Positions 34,142 to 46,488 of a stretch of 64,000 nt of DNA are shown here, one piece after another. The notes beneath the pieces are model-generated. The model was not told where the DNA came from and searched no databases. It was given only the letters and a program-made list of their open reading frames with translations. Every line of letters starts with the position of its first letter. Position 1 is the stretch's first letter. This DNA is from Helicoverpa zea (lineage: Eukaryota; Arthropoda; Insecta; Lepidoptera; Noctuidae): contig NC_061463.1 of assembly GCF_022581195.2 (NCBI RefSeq), positions 7,936,001 through 8,000,000 on the forward strand. Reading direction: 5' to 3'. A program made the position numbers and the translations under genes.

Positions 34142-37100
34142 ATGATTGATCAAGCTCTAGACGATAACGTTTCTGAAAATGACGAGGAGGAAAGCTTTTT
34201 CCAAGATGTAGACATATTACAGAAGCATGGTATCAACGTAGCAGACATAAAAAAATTAAAAGCGGCAGGAATATGCACTATAAAGGGGATTCAGATGTCC
34301 ACAAAGAAGAAACTGTGCAATATCAAAGGTTTTTCTGATACTAAAGTTGAGAAAATCAAAGAAGCTTGTCAAAAAGTTGCAACTCTTGGTTTCATGACGG
34401 CGTTAGAAGTGAGCGATCGGCGGAAACACGTTTTCAAAATTAGTACGGGGAGTAAGGAATTAGAGTAAGAAGTAACATTACCTACTTATTTAAAAGATCT
34501 ACTAAATATGTTCCTAACTAATCAGTTAGGTACCTATCTATAGTCTTTTCAAAGTAAGGTACCTGGTATAATGGACCTATCAGCTAATGGTGGAGTCCAA
34601 TCGTCCGTTCATCAAGTTTTTCTAGGCATACCTATATCGGTCCATTATTTAAATGTATTTCAGTTACTTAGAGATTTTTAGTGACCCGAGATAAAACATC
34701 CCATATGTATATGAAGTAAGTAGTTGACATCAAATCAATCACGAGTCATCAACGTTTACCGAGTTTATTTCCTTACAGGGGCCCGATTCTCCTAATTTTA
34801 CTTAAGCGACATACGATTCACATTCGACTGTGATTCAATCACGACTCGATTACGATTGAAGCATATGTGGCATTCCGCTATTTTTTCTTTGAAATAAACG
34901 TTTTTATCCTTTTCTGTCATTCAATAATGAATCATTTTGTCTGCAAATGATTTACGATTGCAATATGATTGTAAAGCAAACTACCGTATAGATAGACCAA
35001 AATCACCAAAATAGCAGGGCCCCGATTCTCCTAAGTTAATAATGTCAAAATCGAATAGAAATCGAATCGCGATATGATCGCAATAGCAGTTTTAACCATA
35101 TCGGGCATTCTGCTACTAATAAAAGACCAATCGTATTCGATTGACATTTGATTGGTGTGCGATTGGTCTGCTATTTTGGTAATTTTGGTCTATACGGTAG
35201 TTTGCTGTACAATCATATTGCAATCGTAAATCATTTGCAGACAAAATGATTCATTATTGAATGACAGAAAAGGATAAAAACGTTTATTTCAAAGAAAAAA
35301 TAGCGGAATGCCACATACGCTTCAATCGTAATCGAGTCGGGATTGGATCTCAGTCGAATCGAGTCGAACGTGAATCGTATGCCGCTTAAGTAAAATTAGG
35401 AGAATCGGGCCCCTGATCAATCGCACACTAATCATCGTTTTTATGATCTTCGTTATTATAAGTACTAAGAATTTACTTAAGTACCTACCCACGTCCTACT
35501 GAGCGTACCTATTGATATTCTCCTATTGCTGAGTAATAAATAAGTTTTTTTTTATTGTAGTAAGTTACTGGCTGGCGGAGTGGAATCAATGGCGATTACT
35601 GAAGTGTTCGGTGAGTTTCGCACAGGCAAGACTCAACTATCGCACACTTTATGCGTTACCACGCAAATCCCCAACTCTACTGGTTACCACGGCGGGAAAG
35701 TCATGTTCCTTGACACTGAACATACATTGTATCCTTTGTAATTAAGTACCTATATAATTTAGTTATTTACCTCGACCTATGTAAAGCAGATATCAACCAC
35801 TAAATGGCAATTAAAATACATTAGTTTTCAAATGATCGACATAAATATAACACCTGTGTTCTAAGGTATACTTAAGAGGCAATTATCATAATTCATAAAT
35901 ACCTATACGTACGATAACAAGTTAGGTACCTACATAATATTAGATTGTACTATAACAGGTGTTACTAACGGGTGCCCCTTGCTACCTATTAAATAATCGG
36001 TTTCCTGCTGTCAGACCTTTTGTAGGTAGGTGTATGGAGTCGGGACCCAGCGTTAACTGTAGCTACGTAGGTATCTATTTATCAATTAAATATAATATCC
36101 AAGTTATGTAAAATTAGCAGTTTTCTAAAGAGATAGAAGAGCTTCATAAAAATACAAAATCAGTTTATAGTTTCCCTTTAAGAAGTGTGTCATGGCCATC
36201 TCAGGCCATCTCATCTCATACATACTTACCTACATATTAATTTGTTATGGCATAATGCTTCATTTTCTTTAGATGCCTTGGTACTCACCTGATTAATATT
36301 CATGAATACCCACCATATAATTACATTATGTAGGTAATAAATAACTTACCTGTTTATTAATTTACCTTGTAGCTAGAAAAATATTACGCTCAAAACACCG
36401 TAACGATGGGCATATTATATAGATAATACATTTGTATAAATACCTATACCAGATATTATATCAAGATGACTGAGTAGGATCGTATACCAAAGACTTCGCA
36501 ATTGCATTGTAAATTGTAGTTATTTAGATAATTCCTCAACAATACATCAGCCGGCCTGACCGACTGCGGCCAATTGCAGACAGATTCAATTTAGACCAAA
36601 GTGCAGTCCTAGATAACGTGCTATACGCCAGAGCATATACGTCAGAACATCAGGTTAGTAGATCCTTGAAGTACCTATATACTTTCTAGCTGTTCCTTAG
36701 AAATTTTAAGTACTCTGAATGTCCACCCTTAACTCCTACACACGTCTTAGTTTTCTCGCAATAAAGGTATTCCATTTTCTCGTCACAAACTCAGGAATGT
36801 TCTCGAGAGTCTTCACCTTACGAGGTTTGAAGTGTCGCCTACCTACATCTTCAAACCACTTTTCCAGGAAGTCACCAAATCAAATACTAAGATATCAATA
36901 TCAATGTTTTATATAAGTTCTCATGTCTTTTACAACCAGGCGGAATTGCTAGACTATGTGGCAGCCAAGTTCCACGAAGAAGCTGGGCTATTCAAGCTAC
37001 TTATAATAGACTCTATCATGGCATTGTTTAGAGTCGACTTCTCAGGACGAGGCGAGTTGGCTGATAGACAGCAAAAACTAGCGCAAGTACTCTCACGGTT

Positions 37101-39209
37101 ACAAAAGGTTTGTTCTTGTTCCGAGCTAGCTATTGTTCGTATCACCTGGGGCCCGATTCTCCTAATTTTACTTAAGCTACATACGATTCACGTTCGACTC
37201 GGTTCGACTGAGATCCAATTCCGACTCGATTACGGTTGAAGCGTATGTGGCATTCCGCTATTTTTTCTTTGAAATAAACGTTTTTATCCTTTTCTGTCAT
37301 TCAATAATGAATCATTTTGTCTGCAAATGATTTACGATTGCAATATGATTGTAGAGCAAAATACCGTAAAGACCAACATCACGAAAATAGCAGACCAATC
37401 GCAAACCAATCGAATGTCGTTGGAATACGATTGGTCTTACGTTTATTTCAAAGAAAAAATAGCGGAATGCCACATACGCTTCAATCATAATCGAGTCGTG
37501 ATTGGATCGCAGTCGAATGTGAATTGTATGTCGCTTAAGTAAAATTAGGAGAATCGGGTCCCAGAATGGAGCCAATTGTTATCAAGTAAGACCAAATTGG
37601 CTAGCTAACATGTATGGAACTTCTTCCCTTACTAGAATAAAACCCATTCGAATGTAAATCGGCACATCTACATAGTTATTTTGTTATTTATATACATAGT
37701 ACTACTGCGTCTTAATATGCATGTGCAGTATTCGTGTCACGCAGTATTCTACGTCTTATTTCATGTGTATTGTAAGCGCCACTAAAATTAAAAAGAACTG
37801 CGTGTTATGAGTTTCCGAGCGAGTTCAAGATCACAGCAAACACATGATTAACTCGTTTGGTCTCAATAGATAAACATGCATCCGGTTTTGAACGAAACTA
37901 CGTTTAATAACTCAGTTACTTGACTCGAGATAAAACAATAGACGGCCTTAATCAAGATCATTTGTCATGCTCATGGGTTTTAGTGCCGACTTTTCGCTTA
38001 GGTAGACGAATTAAGACTACAGTGAGATCGATGTTCCTAAAGTGAATAGTTTGTTCGTACATCAAAATTAGCACCTTCATGTTACTGAATTTTTTTCAAA
38101 ATTATAATGTTGCATGACTTGACAGTTTGGTACTAAAAATAAAAAAAAGATAAAGGACAATTAGATACTAGCTAATAACTTACTTTCTTGCGTCATTGCA
38201 TCGACCAGGTACCTAATTTAAATTTTATTATTTTACAATCTACACCTTGTACTTTGCGTAAAATTCATAGCTGGTTAATAATCTAAAATATAAATAAGGC
38301 CAGGTTCCCACTGCGCCGGATCGGCAGATCTGCCGAAAACCGGACACCGGACAGAGTGTTCACATTACATCGGATACCGGAAGAAATTCAGACAGTACCT
38401 CAGTTGAATTTGGACCTGCGTGCGCGTAAAATGGACGACGAAATTGTTGTGTTGTGGTGGTATCTTAATAGAAGGCAAAATAAAAGAAAACATTGGGTAC
38501 ACCCTATTTTACGGGAAAGATTTTCACTTGGAACACTAATGGGTAAACTTAGAAGAGACGAATGAAAGTTCTTCAATTATTTTCGAATGACAGCAACCAC
38601 TTTTGACGATTCACTGGGACGACTAGACATAAGAGTACGAGATACAAGTGTCAGACAATGTATTTGCCCAGAACAAATATTTGGCCCGGTCGTTCTGCCG
38701 GCAATTCGTAGTGACAAAACGCTCGGTAAAAATGCCGGGCCCCGCAAAAATGCCGGACCCGGGATAATGTGAATAGCTTCATATAAATTGTACAGCCACT
38801 AGCTCTTCCGGCAGATTTACCGGCGCGTCAGATCTGCCGGTCCGGCGTAGTGGGAACCTGGCCTAAGGGAACAGAAAACGATACGTACCTAGGTAATTCT
38901 ATTGAATTTATTAAATTGTTAACACATTATTTTATGATTTCCTTTTATCAGATATCTGAAGAATATAATGTCGCAGTTTTTATAACGAATCAAATGACAG
39001 CCGATCCCGGGGCAACGCTGTCTTTTCAAGTGGACCCGAAGAAGCCTATAGGGGGCAATATTCTTGCTCACGCATCTACCACGCGAATATCTTTGAGGAA
39101 GGGCCGTGGAGAAAATAGGATCGCTAAAATATACGATTCGCCCGATTTGCCTGAAAGTGAAGCCACTTTTGCCATAACAAATGGAGGTGTGGCTGATGCT
39201 AAAGATTAA
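34142..39209 (+). CDS. DMC1: Meiotic recombinase DMC1
   Basis: Coding exons are 34142-34464, 35561-35728, 36551-36653, 36940-37107 and 38952-39209. Phases are 2, 2, 0, 0, giving 339 residues plus TAA, almost the human length. DMC1 forms filaments on single-stranded DNA and performs homologue-biased strand exchange in meiosis I. The N-terminal helix-hairpin-helix region (about 20-80, VDILQKHGINVADIKKLKAA) is followed by ISTGSKELDKLLAGGVESMA. Walker A is GEFRTGKT (125-132), then VLYARAYTSEHQ. Walker B is LLIID (218-222), then FRVDFSGRGELADRQQKLAQ, and finally EEYNVAVFITNQMTADPGAT and KPIGGNILAHASTTRISLRKG. Signature residues match DMC1 rather than RAD51. Nothing is disrupted. Its introns carry several transposon relics. 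An ATTAAA (39205-39210) overlaps the stop codon. Confidence 0.95.
34778..35413. mobile_element. Compound GGGCCCGATTCTCC-family MITE making a long inverted repeat in DMC1 intron 1
   Basis: A full 397-bp element (35017-35413) has ends GGGCCCCGATTCTCCTAA... and ...TTAGGAGAATCGGGCCCC. Directly left of it, 34778-35016 is an inverted partial copy of its right half, ending in the same GGGGCCCGATTCTCCTAA terminus. The outer arms (about 34778-35000 and about 35190-35413) are long and closely complementary. There is no coding capacity. I could not identify a target duplication, so no superfamily is assigned. Two other copies lie at 37148-37562 and 47953-48349. Confidence 0.75.
37148..37562. mobile_element. 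GGGCCCGATTCTCC-family MITE in DMC1 intron 4
   Basis: A 415-bp copy with ends GGGGCCCGATTCTCCTAATT and ...GAGAATCGGGTCCC. Both ends read CTTAAG-adjacent TTTTACTTAAG/CTTAAGTAAAA. Its arms (about 37148-37280 and 37437-37562) are inverted copies around a unique centre. Short open frames in both orientations are shadows. It begins 41 bp after the donor of DMC1 exon 4. Confidence 0.75.
38298..38863 (+). mobile_element. Deleted PIF/Harbinger element with HARBI1-like N-terminal fragment
   Basis: The termini GGCCAGGTTCCCACTGCGCC and their complement at the right end (one mismatch, with a further shared CGGCAGATCTG core) are flanked by TAA (38295-38297 and 38864-38866), the classic 3-bp Harbinger duplication. 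Inside, 38431-38562 encodes MDDEIVVLWWYLNRRQNKRK then HWVHPILRERFSLGTLMGKL. After one in-frame TGA (38563-38565) the same frame continues KFFNYFRMTATTFDDSL. This resembles the N-terminus of HARBI1-like nucleases. The catalytic DDE region is absent, so it is a relic. It lies in DMC1 intron 4. Confidence 0.8.
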
Positions 39210-40850
39210 ACATTATTGAAACAATACGCTGTTTTATTTACGTAGTGATAGGAGTTCTTCCCAAACTAACATTAATGCGGGAATTAAATCCCATATTAAT
39301 TTTGTTCAATACTTGACTTAATATGTTCATAGCAACCAGTTCATACCTAGGTAGCAACGCGCATTTGAAGTACTTAGGTAAATTATCTAATTAAAAATCT
39401 ATAGGTATACTTAACCTAATGAGTAATACAAGATTAAATTAAATTACCTTATTAGTATTTAAGACGACAGAATAGACGCTTACTCATACCGTCATACTCA
39501 TTGATACGATAAGTATTACTTAATTCGTTTGATTTCTTAAATTACTAAGACAAAATGTGGACACTACCTAGTCATCTAATATAATACGTAGGTACTTAAT
39601 ATTATCAAATGTATAAGATAAAAAAATTAAACATGGTTAAACATATTTTCGCAGATTTATAGATTTTTCTCTTTTAATTATTTTGGTGACCGTACCCAAA
39701 TACAGTTTTGCCCGTAAGTGTTTACCTGTTGTGCGTATTATATATGGTACTAAAAGTTAATTTTCTCCACGCGTTGAAAAGGCTTCATTAGAATGAATTT
39801 GTTTAAATATAGATCGAGACATTATCAAGTAAGTAATTGTTAATACAAAAATGTCATCGACCTGAAAATCAGAAGATGGAGATAACTTCTGTAACCCGTG
39901 TTCGTCTCCGCTCTGTCGCTATATGCAGTCAAGCGAACCCAAAGTCCAATCGTTAACAAAATCGTTTTGTTTTCGTCATACACAGTGGCGTGATTCAAAC
40001 GAACCAATTAAGTTCCTTGCCTCGATTAGATAAACAAACTACCATACTTTCATGATTTACGCTACACGTTGTTTATTACACGCGTGTGTGTACGCAGTAC
40101 GTATTAACTAAATATACCAGTATCATTACTCAATAGATATGATTATCGTGGAAGTATTCGTCATGATTGAATATTTCCCGCCACGCCGGCATTCATCGAA
40201 AAGTCGTGTACATGAATGTACAACATTATTTTCAGCACTTCATCTTTTTCAAGATTTATATTTGAATGCATTTAATTTTTCTTAAAAAAAAATGGTAATT
40301 AGTTCGGTAGCGCCAAATATCTTTGCATTTTTTGATTTGTTCTTATTTTTTTTTATTAAAGTGAGGTCAATTGTTTCTTACTTCAGACAAGCAAACCTGA
40401 ATTTCAAAATTTGGTGGGAACTGTACAAAAAAAATCATGTTCTTGATTTTTTTTTTCAACAGGATCTTTATCTGGAGGATCTGCAAATGCCCTGGCTGGC
40501 CTCAGGAAATAAACATCAAATTACCCTGAGATTTCTCAGGGTAATTTGGTGTTTCAGGGATTTGATGAACACGAAACATTATTTTGGTACCAGTACCAAA
40601 GTAATGTCTTAAGACCACTCGTATATTTTTGTACTTTATTATGTACTTCTTTCATTATTCAAACTAAAAATGTAAAAAAAATAGCAAAGCTCACATAATA
40701 ATATGTTCAAAAATAAAATGAAAAATTTACTTTTGAATCATTTCCTTAAAGTCACAATAAATATTAAAATCTGCAAAAAGCAGCAAATACCACACCAAAA
40801 AATTCCCATTTTGACACATGACGCAGAATAAAAACGTGACAGCGTAATTT
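39210..40850. other. Intergenic DNA between DMC1 and PCYT2, with one short hairpin
   Basis: This stretch is AT-rich with no supported gene. The open frame 40292-40612 is low-complexity Phe/Leu-rich and rejected. Inside it, 40513-40531 and 40534-40552 form a near-perfect 19-bp hairpin (CATCAAATTACCCTGAGA against TCTCAGGGTAATTTGGTG, one G:U) with a very tight loop. The loop is too short for a typical microRNA precursor. Confidence 0.4.
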
Positions 40851-40855
40851 TATCA

Positions 40856-40994
40856 GTTGTTTCGTGAACCTTTCGAGGGGCGGAGGCGCTGTGCGTTGAG
40901 CGAACTGTTTCGTTTTAATTCAATTACCAAAAAATATTATTATAAAAGTATCAGTTTTCTGTGTGTGGTTTAAATAAAATCAGGCTCTATAAAG
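40856..40994 (+). promoter_or_regulatory. PCYT2: PCYT2 promoter and 5' UTR candidate
   Basis: A TCAGT initiator-like site (40855-40859) precedes a short GC-rich stretch (GAGGGGCGGAGGCGC). A second TCAGT lies at 40951-40955, 10 bp after TATAAAA, which is too close for a normal TATA-box pair. The ATG follows at 40995. Start sites are inferred only. Confidence 0.35.
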
Positions 40995-43900
40995 ATGAGT
41001 GAAAATAACGAAAACAAAAAAGAAATTCGTGTGTGGTGCGATGGGTGGTGAGTAATATCGGGTTTTTATTTTTACTTCATGTCTTCGTGCTTGGATTATT
41101 GGAAACATTACACTTACTCGAATGCTCCTGTTGTTTTGCTCCAGTCACAAAGCATATATTGCGAACAAGTCCCGCAATACTTTCATAAATATGAGCTACA
41201 GTACCTCGCTGGAATAATTATAAAACATCCGGCGCGAATGATTTCAGTTTGCACTCGCTGTGTACACATGGTTTTCTCTAAATAATTAGTCGGCGTATCA
41301 AAGTGGGGTGCTGATTTCTGTTTAATTTCCAGTTATGATATGGTGCATTTCGGGCACGCAAATTCGCTGAGGCAGGCTAAAGCTCTGGGCGATGTTTTGA
41401 TAGTGGGAGTGCACACAGATGAAGAGATCTCGAAGCACAAGGGTCCCCCAGTGTTCACACAAGAGGAGCGCTACAAAATGGTGCGTGCCATCAAGTGGGT
41501 TGACCAGGTGGTGGAGGGTGCTCCCTATGTGACCACACTTGAGACTCTGGACAAGTATCAGTGTGATTTTTGTGTGCATGGAGGTAATCCTTTTTGTAGT
41601 TTCATTACATTTTAAATATTATTTTCATTGCTAATGTAGTGTAAATAAATTATGAACATCATATAAAATATTCTATATAAAACATTACACAATACAGTAG
41701 GTAAATAATAAATATTTTCAGACTGCATTATAAACAGTTTTTTTTTGTAATCTTTTCAGGGCCAATTGTATTTCCTGCATTCTATAATATGACCGCAAAA
41801 AAATATTAAATACTTGTTGTGTTCTGCTTTTTTTATGCTTCTGGGCATAAAAACCAGAGATCATAATGATCAATGGTCACATTTTTTAAATTAATATTTA
41901 TACTGAGACTAATTTTCAATATTTATGGCTTTTGGCCCCATTGGTCCAAATAATTCTACTTTAGCTTAAAGACCTCATTGAACAAAGTTATCAATATTTT
42001 TTCTTTATTACTTAGGAATAAGTTATAGTGGATTAAACAATTTAACACTAAGCATATTTTTTTTCAGATGACATCACAGTGACTGCAGATGGAATAGATA
42101 CATATCATTTAGTGAAAAAAGCCGGCCGTTATAGGTAATTTTAAGTCCATAAAATACTTGCATGCAATAAAATTTTATAGCCCAGTCATAATCTTGAAAA
42201 TAAATTGGTATTTCACACTTTATAACGTAGTAGATTATGTATTGTTACTGGTCAATGTGAAACGCAGAATAAAACCTGCATTCTGAAATTACAGAATCAT
42301 CTTTTTTTATCGTTAACTTTCAATGCAATTAAAATTAATTTGTTATGCATTTCGTGTAACAGAAAAATATTGCTTTATTCTCTAGCTTAAAAACATAAAT
42401 CAATTTTCTGCTATTATGCCAGAAACCTGAGTCAACTAATTCACATTAACAGTATACCTCTGATGTCCATACAATTGTTTTTGTTTCCTCTGTTATTGCT
42501 ATATTGGGTTTTTATAATGAGATTATTACTTACTATGTAATATAAGTTATTTATTAATAAACCATTTTCCTTGGCTTTAAAAGCTTTTCCCATTGGGAGC
42601 TGTATGCACTGCATATGATTTTTATGATGATTAAGTCATTACCAGCAAAAAATTTTGAATATTTCAGGTTTTCTGAGGATTATTACAATTTTATTTGTCG
42701 CTACTTCCACCCGCGTCCCCAGGAGACTACTTTCCGCTTATGGATAAAAAGTATCCATATCTTATTCTGATATAAAAGCTATATTACTGCCAAGTTTCAT
42801 CAATATCTGTTCAGCAGTTTTGCATCAAATATAGATACACAAAGATAAATATTATTAGGATGTAAGATATTTTTTAATAAGTACCTACGTATGTAAATCT
42901 ATAAATAGGAAGTAATTTATTGGCAAAAATAATGTTTACGAATAAGATGGAAAATTTTATTTGTTATGCTGTACCTTAATAAATCTTCAAGGAGGTGAAA
43001 TAATACACCCGGTCAAATCTGGGTTTTTATAATTGTGTTGATTTGGGAAGTCGTACAACTTAGGTGTAACATATTGACTGTGAAGCCAGAATAATATTTT
43101 TAGACCTGGATTACAACCTGCTTAGCTATTTTAGCTTTTTTTTTAAGAATGTTATGTTTTATTTGAGTGTTTGTATGCTTTCAGGGAAGTGCAGAGGACG
43201 GCTGGCGTGTCTACCACAGACCTAGTTGGGCGCATGTTACTACTTACGAGAGAACATTTCAAGTAAACATTCATGACATTCTTATAAAATTAACCATTAG
43301 CAAAAATATTCAGTACGAGTGTAGTGACGCTTGAAGCGATATAATTTTAAATTCTGTTTGTCTTAGAGAATTGTTGGAAAAAAATCTGTCACCTTTGATC
43401 TCATAATAATAATGCTTACGGTTCAATAAGTTTAATGTTATTTCAATGATTATCATTAATATTGTAAATTATGAAGAGAATATTAATTACATAACGATTA
43501 CCTTGAGTTGGCGCTACTTAACATTATTAAAATACTTAACATGTTATGTTTATTACGATTCCGTTTTTAAGCCTGTCAAATAAATAGAGTTACAAGCTAT
43601 TTCTGGTATTTACCCGTGAAGCGCCAGTTGTTGTAGAAAAATAATTAATCGAGTACACACTTTCATAAAAAATAATCAGCTGAACTAAACCATTATGTTT
43701 TCACTAGCTGTTCCCTGCGATTTCACCCACTTCTCACAGCCGGTAAAAAGCCTATGTCTTTTCTCACGCTCTTGTCTATCTGACTGCAAAATTTCATGTA
43801 AATCGGTTGAGTAATTTTGGCGTGAAAACGTGACAGGCAGATAGCGCAATTATATCATAATTATAGTAAAGATGATCCTAAGTTAAATAAAAATTAGTAT

Positions 43901-46406
43901 TAAACATAAGTTATTGACTTACTATAATTGACACGACCCTGACCCTGATGAGGCGATAAAATAAGCGTTTTGCGGCCGGTTTCCAAAACCAGAAATTATG
44001 ATTTAATAAATTAATTTAAAAATAAATACTTTGATTATGTAATGCTAGGAATTGAATAGGCAGTTATTCTCAAGGTTCCTCAAAATCATCGCCTTTATTT
44101 TATTTGATAAAATAATGATAGACGTTCTCATGAATATCTAGTATCCACAAAGCCTATGTAAATCCCGGAAATTCAAGCATTATATATTTGCGGCGGAATA
44201 TTTATTTACTTACATATAAAGCATTCTATTAAATAGTCTCATTGAAGCCTTCAGTGTTGCGGCGGAATATTTATTCACTTTCCCAAAATGAGACTAAAAC
44301 GACACTACTACGATATTAATTTAGTCTTACAGGAATGGTTCGTATTAGAATCCCATACTAGGGTGTTATTAGGAAATTGTAAAAATCTATAGCATCTTAC
44401 TAAATTGACTCATCGAAACCCATAAATCACCATATCATCTCATTCTCGTTTACACTTAAGGCCTATTGATTTCCAGGAGAGGTGACAAAGAGTACTCCGT
44501 AGCGCTGGAGCACTCATCTAACCTGGGAACTGACTCAACGGCCCGGTCTCCGTACACTGGCTGCTCACAATTCTTGCCCACCACGCAGAAGATCATACAG
44601 TTCAGCAGTGGACTGTCGCCGAAACCCACCGATAAGGTTGGCACATTATTATACGTGTGATTTTTAAGGTCATCTAAATTTATTGTATAAAGAGGAATAT
44701 ACAGGCTCCGAAACTAATGACCGGATTTGAAACAGTCTTTCACTGGCTGACTGTTGGGAAGTTACAAGTATGTCTGTATGACATAGAATATATTTTATCC
44801 AGGTTCAGGGAGAAATTCACCTTTGGCACGGGTGAAACAGAAACAGCTACTTTATTGATATAAGCTCAAACACGAGACAGTAAATTGCTATATTCTTTGA
44901 AGATTTTAAAGAAGATCATTTCTAAATTGACGAAAAGCCAAGCATGAACAAGAGTTCTTCGACTTTTCAAGCTTTCCATCACAAGATCCTTTTTTGTTGC
45001 AATGGAATCACATTTTCTTTATCGCTCCACAAATCACAAAGCTTTCTTACTATATTTCGCAAATCTTAACCAATTATAAATCTATTTCAGGTTGTTTACG
45101 TAGCTGGCGCCTTCGATCTCTTCCACGTCGGTCACCTGGACTTCTTAGAGGCTGCACACGCGCAAGGCGACTTCCTCATTGTAGGCCTGCACACTGATCT
45201 CGAAGTGAACCGCTACAAGGGGTCTAACTACCCTATTATGAACTTGCATGAACGGGTGCTGTCAGTACTTGCCTGTAAGGTAAATAAAGCTTTATCTTCT
45301 GTACTAATAAAATAAAGAGGAAATATTTTGTTTGTTGGCTCCAAAACTGCTGAACTGCTTAAAACATTCTTTCACCATTAGAAACCTACAAATATTCCAG
45401 AGTAACATAAAATATATTTCATTTGGGTAAGGGCAGACGTTTCGCCGAAATGCGATTGTAACCGTGGGCAACATATTCTTTTATGATTTTTTTTCGTAGG
45501 GTGTCAAACGAAAAAATCCGATAAAGTTAATGTATTTTGCGATGTTCCATTTTGATAAGCACTATCTAGTAAAAACAAGGCTATGCCCCAAAAAATATGA
45601 GAAAAACTGTCTGTAACAGAACTTTGTTTTTATTTCCCCTCTGGACTACAGTTTGTATGCATCAATTTTGCTGGACAGAAGATTACCCATATATGTAATC
45701 AACAATTTTATATTTTCCTTTAGCCTAAAAGCAATTAAATAGCTTTTTTTTTTTCAGTATGTTCATGAAGTTGTGATCGGAGCGCCGTACAGCGTGACAG
45801 CTGATCTCATGGACCACTTTCGTGTGAAGGTGGTGTGTCACGGACTGACCACGATAGCGACTGATTCAGACGGCTCTGACCCCTACAAAGTGCCTAAACA
45901 GCGCGGCTGCTTCAAGGTAAGAAGAAAGAAGAAGAAATTCCTATGTTGCACACATTTATGCTCTCGAAAATTATGTTTCCTTTTCGCATAATAATTTTAA
46001 AATCAAAATCAAAAGTTATTTATTCAAAGTAGGCTGAAAATCAGCACTTTACAAACGTCAAATTTACAAAAGACAGCCCCCAAAACGCCCGCCCTTCACC
46101 ACTTCCTATGTGTTTTTGCTGGGAAGAAGAAGTGGTGGAACAAACTCCCCTTTATTCAAGTATGGCTTGAAACACTTGCCGTGCAAAATCAGGCACCATG
46201 TCTAATGTTTTTTTTTCTTTTAGATAATAAATTCTGGCAACACCATGACAACAGAAGACATCGTGCAACGAATAATACGCCACCGTTTGGAATTTGAGGT
46301 CCGCAACACACGGAAAGAACAAAAAGAGTTGGCAATATCGAAAGCTTTGAAAAAAGATCAGCATGTTAAACAAAACGGCAATTGTGAAATTGCCAACACT
46401 AGCTAA
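40995..46406 (+). CDS. PCYT2: Ethanolamine-phosphate cytidylyltransferase
   Basis: Coding exons are 40995-41047, 41333-41583, 42068-42134, 43185-43262, 44477-44636, 45091-45279, 45758-45916 and 46224-46406. All are phase-consistent, giving 379 residues plus TAA, against about 389 in human. The enzyme makes CDP-ethanolamine from CTP and phosphoethanolamine, the controlling step of the Kennedy pathway for phosphatidylethanolamine. It has two tandem cytidylyltransferase folds. The first has HFGH (23-26), HTDEEISKHKGPPVFTQEER and RTAGVSTT (128-135). The second begins VVYVAGAFDLFHVGH (204-218, HVGH 215-218) with YPIMNLHERVLSVLACKYV and VVIGAPYSVTADL. The second half lacks an RTxGIST-type motif, as is usual in the family. 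The C-terminus is IVQRIIRHRLEFEVRN plus a short charged tail. A poly(A) signal lies at 46483-46488. Confidence 0.95.
42694..42865. repeat. Dispersed repeat remnant in PCYT2 intron 3
   Basis: CGCTACTTCCACCCGCGTCCCC...GTTCAGCAGTTTTGCATC...ATATAGATACACAAAGATAAATATTATTAGG resembles the family of lepidopteran repeats that end in TATTAGTATAGAT. It is diverged and its boundaries are approximate. Confidence 0.45.
43705..43872. repeat. Dispersed repeat remnant in PCYT2 intron 4
   Basis: ACTAGCTGTTCCCTGCGATTTCACCC...CCTATGTC...CATGTAAATCGGTTGAGTAATTTTGGCGTGAAAACGTGACAG... TTATAGTAAAGAT has the head and tail of the ACTAGCTG-type repeat common in moths. It is probably non-LTR-derived. Further along the same intron GCGGCGGAATATTTATT occurs twice (about 44190 and 44261). 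Confidence 0.5.
46006..46182 (-). repeat. Dispersed repeat fragment in the last PCYT2 intron
   Basis: AAAATCAAAATCAAAAGTTATTTATTCAAAGTAGGCTGAAAATCAGCAC... to GAAGAAGTGGTGGAACAAACTCC matches a widespread lepidopteran repeat (TTTATTCAAAGTAGGCT ... AAGTGGTGCAACAAACT). It ends about 40 bp before the acceptor of exon 8. The orientation assigned is only a convention. Confidence 0.55.
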
Positions 46407-46488
46407 AGATGAGAGCTGTGAAGTTTACTCTATTTACCAAATATATTTGTGTTAGTTTGTGCTATTTAGGTGTAGATTCGAGAATAAA

